Of a stretch of DNA of 48,718 nucleotides, positions 43,445-48,718 are shown one piece after another. The stretch covers positions 1-48,718 of the forward strand of contig NZ_FNPF01000022.1 in NCBI RefSeq assembly GCF_900107235.1, written 5' to 3'. A model generated the notes under the pieces. It had not been told where the DNA came from, made no database searches, and was given only the letters and a program-made list of their open reading frames with translations. This stretch comes from Citreimonas salinaria (lineage in GTDB: Bacteria; Pseudomonadota; Alphaproteobacteria; Rhodobacterales; Rhodobacteraceae). The translations under genes were made by a program, and so were the position numbers. Every line of letters starts with the position of its first letter. Positions within the stretch are counted from its first letter, which is position 1.

Positions 43445-44800
43445 ATGAAACAGATCGATCGCCTCCGATCCCTCGGCCTCTTCGACGCCAGGGTGCCCCG
43501 CTACACCTCGTATCCCACCGCGCCGGTATTCTCGCCCGCGGTGGGCGAGCCGCAACAGAGCGCCGCCCTTCGGGCGCTGGACCCGCACACGCCCGTGTCG
43601 GTCTACCTGCACATTCCCTTCTGCGAACGGCTCTGCTGGTTCTGCGCCTGCCGCACGCAGGGGACCAGGACGCTGTCGCCCGTCGAAAGCTATCTCGGCA
43701 CGCTCGAGCAGGAGCTTGCGCTTCTGGCGCGGACCTTGCCGGCGGGCCTTCGGATGGGGCGGATGCACTGGGGCGGCGGCACGCCGACGATCCTGCCGCC
43801 CGCGCTGATCCACCGGCTGGCGCAGGCGGTCAAGGCGGTGATCCCGCCCACCGACGACTGGGAATTCTCGGTCGAGATCGACCCGACGATGGTCGACCGG
43901 GCGAAGATCGACGCGCTGGCCGAGGAGGGGATGAACCGCGCCAGCATCGGCATCCAGGACTTCGATCCGAAGGTGCAGCAGGCCATCGGGCGCATCCAGC
44001 CGTTCGACGTGACGCGCGATTGCGTGCGGGATCTGCGCGCGGCGGGCATCCGGTCGCTGAATGCCGACCTGGTCTACGGGCTGCCGCACCAGGACGTGGC
44101 GCGGCTGGACCACACGGTGTCGGGCGTGATGGACCTCGACCCCGACCGGATCGCGCTGTTCGGCTACGCCCACGTGCCGTGGATGTCCAAGCGCCAGCGC
44201 CTGATCGACGAATCCGCGCTGCCGCAGGAAGTGGCGCGCTACGAGCTGGCCGAGCACGCGGCGGCCCGCTTCCGCGACGCGGGCCTGACCCCGATCGGCA
44301 TCGACCACTTCGCCCGGCCCGGCGACGGTCTGGCCGTGGCCGCGCGGACCGGTCGGCTGCGGCGCAATTTCCAGGGCTACGTGGACGATACCTGCCCGAC
44401 GCTGATCGGCCTCGGCGCGTCGTCGATCTCGCGCCTGCCCACCGGGTTCATCCAGAACGCCGCCGCCACGCCGGCCTATGTCGAGCGGATCGAGGCGGGG
44501 CAACTGGCGGGCGCGCGCGGCCACGTCATGACCGACGAGGACCTGCTGCGCGGGCGCGCGATCGAGATGCTGATGTGCGACTTCCGGCTGGACCTCGACG
44601 CGCTGCGCGCCGGCTTCGGCGCAGGCGCCGACAGGCTGAGGGCCCAGATGGCGCTGGCCGCCGAGCGTTTCGGCGACCTGGTCGAGGTCACCGACGACGG
44701 GCTGACGATCCGGCCCGAGGGGCGTGCGCTGACCCGGATCGTGGCGCATGTCTTCGACGGCTACTCTCCGGACGGCGCCCGGTACAGCCAGGCCTCCTGA
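43445..44800 (+). CDS. hemN: Oxygen-independent coproporphyrinogen III oxidase
   Basis: 451 residues, normal length for HemN. The radical-SAM cluster motif is HIPFCERLCWFCAC (Cys60, Cys64, Cys67), with the family sequences MHWGGGTPTIL, EIDPTMVDRAKIDALAEEGM, GLPHQD and PIGIDHFARP. It makes protoporphyrinogen IX for haem without oxygen, needed for the haem enzymes of denitrification. The ATG at 43445 begins the conserved N-terminus (KQIDRLRSLGLFDARVPRYT). Preceded by an FNR-type box and followed by a strong hairpin. Confidence 0.96.
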   Translation: MKQIDRLRSLGLFDARVPRYTSYPTAPVFSPAVGEPQQSAALRALDPHTPVSVYLHIPFCERLCWFCACRTQGTRTLSPVESYLGTLEQELALLARTLPAGLRMGRMHWGGGTPTILPPALIHRLAQAVKAVIPPTDDWEFSVEIDPTMVDRAKIDALAEEGMNRASIGIQDFDPKVQQAIGRIQPFDVTRDCVRDLRAAGIRSLNADLVYGLPHQDVARLDHTVSGVMDLDPDRIALFGYAHVPWMSKRQRLIDESALPQEVARYELAEHAAARFRDAGLTPIGIDHFARPGDGLAVAARTGRLRRNFQGYVDDTCPTLIGLGASSISRLPTGFIQNAAATPAYVERIEAGQLAGARGHVMTDEDLLRGRAIEMLMCDFRLDLDALRAGFGAGADRLRAQMALAAERFGDLVEVTDDGLTIRPEGRALTRIVAHVFDGYSPDGARYSQAS

Positions 44801-44806
44801 CGGCCC

Positions 44807-44835
44807 ATGCCCCGGCGGCCCGTCCGCCGGGGCAT
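44807..44835 (+). terminator. Strong GC hairpin after hemN
   Basis: ATGCCCCGGCGG (44807-44818), loop CCCGT, CCGCCGGGGCAT (44824-44835): a perfect 12-bp stem six bases past the hemN stop. No T-run, so termination may depend on other factors. Confidence 0.6.
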
Positions 44836-45114
44836 CCGCATCCGGCGTCCAGGCAGACCCCCCGGCCGGTCCGGGGTAATTCGTTCTGGCGGCGGGCGTG
44901 GAATTCCGGCCTCTCGCTCAGCAGCTTGTCCCTCGGCGCTACGCTCTCCTTTCGAACCAAACGCCTGCTCGATGTAGACCTCGCCCTGCATGAAGTAAAA
45001 TTTGCAGTTGACCGGCGGCAGTCTGCCCTCAGGCTCGACAATATCATCCGTGGATCCCGGCGGCGAAGTGGTCCGCGACCTCGACGGGCTGCGGGCGGTC
45101 GCGAACGGCTGAGG
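44836..45114. other. Intergenic stretch between convergent hemN and ferritin-like gene
   Basis: 280 bp; a second inverted repeat rich in CCGG lies near 44857-44876. Short ORFs on the minus strand are not convincing. No gene supported. Confidence 0.45.
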
Positions 45115-45954
45115 TCAGCGCAGGCGCGCGAGGCGCTCCAGCCCGCGCGTAGCCAGATCCTGCGCCGTGGCGACGACCTCCTCGTGCCCGGACTGGTCGG
45201 CGACGAAGAGGTAGACCTCGACCGTGATCTCGAGCCGCTCGACGGCCAGCGCGCGCAGCGACGCGCGACCCGTCGGAAGCGCATCGGAAGGGGCGACCAT
45301 GTCGTCCGTCGCGCCCAGTTCGCCTGCGGTGTCGCGTTCTTCCTGCGCGATTTCGTCCAACACGTGCGCAAGCGGATCTTCCGCATCCGCAAGGACCGCG
45401 GCGATGCGCACATGCAGCCCGGCCAGCGCGGCCTCGCGCCGCGCGGCCTCGGCCTCGAGTTCGGCCAGGGAAGCCGTGCGCAGATAATCGAAAGACGGTT
45501 CGCGGCTTTCCTTGTACGCGGCACGCCGCTCTGCCCGCAGGACCCCGACGTGATCCATCTCCGCCAGCGCGAGGCGCTCGGCCTCGTTCTTGACGGCGGG
45601 ATCGCGGGCATGTGCGCTCAGGTAGGACCAGAAGGCGAAGGCGCGCTCCTCGTTCCGGACGGCCAGCGCGAAGGCGCGGTAGGGCGTGACCAGACGCAGG
45701 TCGCGCAGGCCCTCGTCCTGGAATACCTCGGGCAGGGTCGGCGCCGGGGCGGTCGCGTCGCCCGGGGCGTTTTCCCGCTGCAGGGCTCCGATACGCTCGA
45801 ACGCGGCGCGCGCGCCGTCGTTGCCGAATTCCGCCATGCGCGATGCGAGATCGCCGTAAAGGCGGATCGCTTGGCCCGACAGGCCGCGGTCCAGCGCATG
45901 AAGGTCCCCGGCCGTTTCGACGGTAATCGCCGGTTCGGCACGTAATCGGCTCAT
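45115..45954 (-). CDS. Ferritin-like (rubrerythrin-type) domain protein
   Basis: 279 residues. The central helices contain di-iron-type signatures: RNEERAFAFWSYLSAHARD and ERLALAEMDHVGVLRAERRA (E-x-x-H), with another Glu pair in LDEIAQEERD. It probably binds two irons and may act in oxidative or nitrosative stress defence. The ATG at 45954 has GGAGGAGG just upstream. Divergent from nosR, with which it shares the regulatory region 45955-46145, so co-regulation with denitrification is likely. Confidence 0.75.
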   Translation of the reverse strand: MSRLRAEPAITVETAGDLHALDRGLSGQAIRLYGDLASRMAEFGNDGARAAFERIGALQRENAPGDATAPAPTLPEVFQDEGLRDLRLVTPYRAFALAVRNEERAFAFWSYLSAHARDPAVKNEAERLALAEMDHVGVLRAERRAAYKESREPSFDYLRTASLAELEAEAARREAALAGLHVRIAAVLADAEDPLAHVLDEIAQEERDTAGELGATDDMVAPSDALPTGRASLRALAVERLEITVEVYLFVADQSGHEEVVATAQDLATRGLERLARLR

Positions 45955-46052
45955 TCGCCTCCTCCCCTTGCAATAATCAAGCTGCCTTGTTTCCATGAGG
46001 CAGACAACCTCAGGATGACCAGGAGTAACCCGGCAGATAACGCCGCCCGACA

Positions 46053-46066
46053 TTGAGCCAGATCAA
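46053..46066 (+). promoter_or_regulatory. FNR/DNR-type box upstream of nosR
   Basis: TTGAGCCAGATCAA closely matches TTGAT-N4-ATCAA (one mismatch). Its centre is 86 bp before the nosR ATG, consistent with an activator site about 41 bp upstream of a transcription start. Confidence 0.65.
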
Positions 46067-46145
46067 AGAGTGGCTGGAAAGAGCGGAATAGGTCGTGTCG
46101 GACAGGTCCGGCGCCACAAGCCTTGGGCAGAAGGACAGGTGAGCA

Positions 46146-48425
46146 ATGAACGGATCTTGTACGCGTAGCAGGGCTGCCCACGCATCGGCATTGCGCCTGG
46201 TCATGGCACTCGTGCTGGCCGTTCTGACCGTCATGATGGCGCCGAACCCCGTATCCGCGGCCGACCGCCTTCCCGAATTCCTGGCCGAGATCGATCCCGG
46301 CACGCTGGTTCCCGGCGCCGACCGGTTCGGCGACGTCGCGGGCAGCCCGCCGGTCGTGCCCGCGCTTGCCGGCGACGAGGTGCTGGGCTTCGTCTTCCTG
46401 AACTCGGACTTCGCGGATGCGACCGGCTATTCGGGCAAGCCCATCCACATCGCGGCCGGCATCGACCTGTCGGGGCGCATCACCGGCCTGCAACTGCTGG
46501 AGCACCAGGAGCCGATCGTCCTGATCGGCATCCCGGAAAAGCGGGTCGTGGATGCCATCGCCTCGCTGGTCGGCACCGACGTCGCGGCCGTGGCCGAGGG
46601 GCGGCAGCCGCTTCCTCAGGTGGACATCGTCAGCGGCGCCACCGTCACCGTCCTCGTGATGGGCGACAGCGTACTGCGCGCGGGCATTGCCGTGGTGCGG
46701 CAGGGGCGCCTTGCCGAGGTGCAGGCGGATGACGTGGCCGCGCCGGCACAAGCGGCCGAGCGCACCATAGACATGGAGCAGACCGAGGTTCGCGACTGGC
46801 AGACGCTGGTCGGCGACGGCTCGGTCCGGCGGCTGTCGCTGAGCGTGGGCGACGTGAACGAGGCGTTCGAGCGCGGCGGCAACGAGGATGCCATCGCGCG
46901 GCCCGAGCGCGGCGAGCCGGAAGAGCCGTTCATCGACCTCTACACCGCGCTGGCGACGATCCCGACGGTGGGCCGTTCGCTGCTGGGCGAGGCCGCGTAT
47001 CAGCAGATGATAAACCAGCTGGAGCCGGGCGAACACGCCATCGTGGTCATGGGAGAGGGACGCTATTCCTTCAAGGGCTCGGGCTACGTGCGCGGCGGCA
47101 TCTTCGACCGGATCGAGCTGATCCAGGACGTGAACACCCTGCGCTTCCGCGACCGCGATCACACGCGCCTCGGCGACGTCGAGGCCGAGGGCGCGCCGGA
47201 TTTCGACGAGGTGAGCCTGTTCCGCATCCCCGCGGGCTACGGATTCGAGCCGACCGAGCCGTGGGCTCTTCAGCTTCTGGTGCAGCGCGCGACGGGGCCG
47301 CTCGACAAGGCGTTCACCACCTTCGGCCTGACCTATACCCCGCCCGAGCAGTACATCGAGACGACGCCCGCGCCGCAGGTGCCGGCGGAACCCGTGGCCG
47401 CCGGCCCGCAGCTGGGCGAGGCCGCGGCGCTGACCGGCGAGCTGGCCGAGCCGCTGTGGGTGCGGATGTGGCGTGCCAACACGGGCAATATCTCGGTCGC
47501 TCTGGCGGCGATCGGCGTGCTGACGGTGATCTTTTTCTTTCAGGACGCGCTGGTGAAACGCTACCGGCTGTTCGTCTGGGTGCGGCGCGGGTTCCTGGCC
47601 TTCACGCTGGTCTGGATCGGCTGGATCGCCAACGCGCAGCTGTCGGTGGTCAACGTCCTGACCTTCGCCAATTCGCTGATCACCGGGTTCAGCTGGACCT
47701 ATTTCCTGTCGGCGCCGCTGATCTTCATCTTCTGGGTGTCGGTCGCCGCGGGCATCCTGTTCTGGGGCCGCGGCCCGTTCTGCGGCTGGCTGTGCCCCTT
47801 CGGCGCGTTGCAGGAGCTGCTGAACAACGTGGCGCGCGCGCTGAAGGTGCCGCAGATCAACGTGCCCTGGGGCCTGAACGAGCGGCTCTGGCCGATCAAG
47901 TACATCATCTTCCTCGGCCTGTTCGGACTGTCGTTCTATTCCGTCGCGATGGCCGAGGTCGCCTCCGAGGTCGAGCCGTTCAAGACCGCGATCACGCTCA
48001 AGTTCATGCGCGCATGGCCATTCGTGCTGTTCGCCGTGGCGCTGCTGGTCATGGGGCTGTTCATCGAGCGCTTCTTCTGCCGCTACCTGTGCCCGCTGGG
48101 CGCGGCGCTGGCGATCCCGGCGCGGCTGGCGATGTTCTTCCCGTGGCTCAAGCGGCACAAGGAGTGCGGCTCGCCATGCCAGCGCTGCGCCAAGGAATGC
48201 CCGGTGCAGTGCATCCATCCCGACGGGACCATCAACCCGAACGAGTGCATCTGGTGCATGCATTGCCAGGACCTTTTCTGGGACGAGCATCGCTGCCCGT
48301 CGATGATCCAGAAGCGGCTGCGCCGCGAAAAGGTCGCCTCGGCGCCCGGCGCGCCCCCGAAACTGAAACCCGACGCCGCCCGCGCCCGCGCGGTCGCGGG
48401 GCACCCGAATTCCACACCAGGTTAA
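46146..48425 (+). CDS. nosR: NosR/NirI-family regulator of nitrous oxide reductase
   Basis: 759 residues. Signal peptide (ALVLAVLTVMMAPNPVSAAD), a periplasmic FMN-binding domain with VDIVSGATVT, several membrane helices, two FCxxLCP motifs (FCGWLCPFGA, FCRYLCPLGA) and C-terminal [4Fe-4S] sites (CGSPCQRCAKECPVQC, CIWCMHC). NosR supplies electrons and is needed for nosZ expression and activity. All motifs are present and the length is normal. nosZ follows 15 bp after the stop. Confidence 0.96.
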   Translation: MNGSCTRSRAAHASALRLVMALVLAVLTVMMAPNPVSAADRLPEFLAEIDPGTLVPGADRFGDVAGSPPVVPALAGDEVLGFVFLNSDFADATGYSGKPIHIAAGIDLSGRITGLQLLEHQEPIVLIGIPEKRVVDAIASLVGTDVAAVAEGRQPLPQVDIVSGATVTVLVMGDSVLRAGIAVVRQGRLAEVQADDVAAPAQAAERTIDMEQTEVRDWQTLVGDGSVRRLSLSVGDVNEAFERGGNEDAIARPERGEPEEPFIDLYTALATIPTVGRSLLGEAAYQQMINQLEPGEHAIVVMGEGRYSFKGSGYVRGGIFDRIELIQDVNTLRFRDRDHTRLGDVEAEGAPDFDEVSLFRIPAGYGFEPTEPWALQLLVQRATGPLDKAFTTFGLTYTPPEQYIETTPAPQVPAEPVAAGPQLGEAAALTGELAEPLWVRMWRANTGNISVALAAIGVLTVIFFFQDALVKRYRLFVWVRRGFLAFTLVWIGWIANAQLSVVNVLTFANSLITGFSWTYFLSAPLIFIFWVSVAAGILFWGRGPFCGWLCPFGALQELLNNVARALKVPQINVPWGLNERLWPIKYIIFLGLFGLSFYSVAMAEVASEVEPFKTAITLKFMRAWPFVLFAVALLVMGLFIERFFCRYLCPLGAALAIPARLAMFFPWLKRHKECGSPCQRCAKECPVQCIHPDGTINPNECIWCMHCQDLFWDEHRCPSMIQKRLRREKVASAPGAPPKLKPDAARARAVAGHPNSTPG

Positions 48426-48440
48426 ACAAGGAGACTTATC

Positions 48441-48718
48441 ATGGACAAAGAAGAGTTCCGCCGCGTGGCGCTCAGCCGCCGGCAGATGCTGGGCAGCTCG
48501 GCCGCCATCGCGGGCGTCGCAGGGGCAGCGGGCCTGGGTGCCTTCGGCGCCTCGGCCACCGGCGCCCGCGCCCAGGGCAGCGGCAACGGCCACGCTGCGA
48601 TCGAACCCGGCGAGCTCGACGAATACTACGTCTTCGTCTCGGGCGGCCAGTCGGGCGAGGTCCGCATCCAGGGCCTGCCCTCGATGCGCGAGCTGATGCG
48701 CATCCCCGTGTTCAACCG
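48441..48718 (+). CDS. nosZ: Nitrous-oxide reductase NosZ, N-terminal part (cut by window end)
   Basis: The first 92 residues are present. A twin-arginine signal (LSRRQMLGSSAAIAGVAGAA) with cleavage near ARAQG is followed by the mature start DEYYVFVSGGQSGEVRIQGL, characteristic of NosZ. The copper enzyme reduces N2O to N2 in the periplasm. AAGGAG lies nine bases before the ATG. The rest of the gene lies outside the window. Confidence 0.95.
   Translation, partial: MDKEEFRRVALSRRQMLGSSAAIAGVAGAAGLGAFGASATGARAQGSGNGHAAIEPGELDEYYVFVSGGQSGEVRIQGLPSMRELMRIPVFN

Noticed and set aside
44761-44991. 76-codon minus ORF after hemN
   Set aside because: Overlaps the hemN end and hairpin, with no family features.
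45951-48593. 880-codon minus-strand ORF opposite nosR and nosZ
   Set aside because: The peptide is Arg/Gln/His-rich and unlike a real protein, while NosR and NosZ motifs are clear on the plus strand.

Overview
The window is high-GC alphaproteobacterial DNA, most likely from a Rhodobacteraceae member (Paracoccus/Roseobacter-type). The evidence is a complete repABC replication and partition operon on the minus strand (repA, repB, repC; 33932 down to 30269) and the start of a nitrous-oxide-reductase (nos) cluster at the right end. The replicon is therefore probably a repABC plasmid or chromid carrying denitrification genes. No tRNA, rRNA or CRISPR array was seen.

Left part (1-21.3 kb), an accessory and defence region. 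It holds: a 1329-residue protein combining an Mrr-like PD-(D/E)XK nuclease, TPR helices and a PIN-like nuclease; small genes including an XRE regulator, separated by 16-bp palindromes; an L,D-transpeptidase lipoprotein; a small two-gene operon split by an IS3-family element (4-bp target duplication GAGG) that was itself hit by an IS110/IS1111-type element; a DEDDh exonuclease; a DUF4258-like protein; and a five-gene type I restriction-modification operon. In that operon a degenerate methyltransferase fused to a half-specificity domain precedes hsdM, hsdS, a 130-residue unknown and hsdR. A ParDE-type toxin-antitoxin pair closes the block.

Middle (21.3-34.9 kb). A long non-coding stretch contains five tandem 21-bp repeats and an orphan minus-strand terminator. 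It leads into a same-strand module: an unknown 389-residue protein, a 128-residue protein, a double-HTH protein whose Shine-Dalgarno sits in a perfect hairpin, and two overlapping, divergent tyrosine-recombinase-like genes. This looks like the mobility engine of the defence island and is the best candidate here for a poorly described system. The repABC operon follows, with a predicted antisense RNA between repB and repC and two parS-like palindromes.

Right part (34.9-48.7 kb), more conventional. It holds: a DMT transporter behind an IS3 remnant that truncated a PAS gene; a sensor kinase; a 5-formyl-THF cyclo-ligase; an HPP-CBS membrane protein; a DUF488 protein; and a denitrification block of nnrS, a Crp/Fnr regulator broken by one in-frame stop, hemN, a ferritin-like protein, nosR and the start of nosZ. 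FNR/DNR-type boxes precede hemN and nosR.
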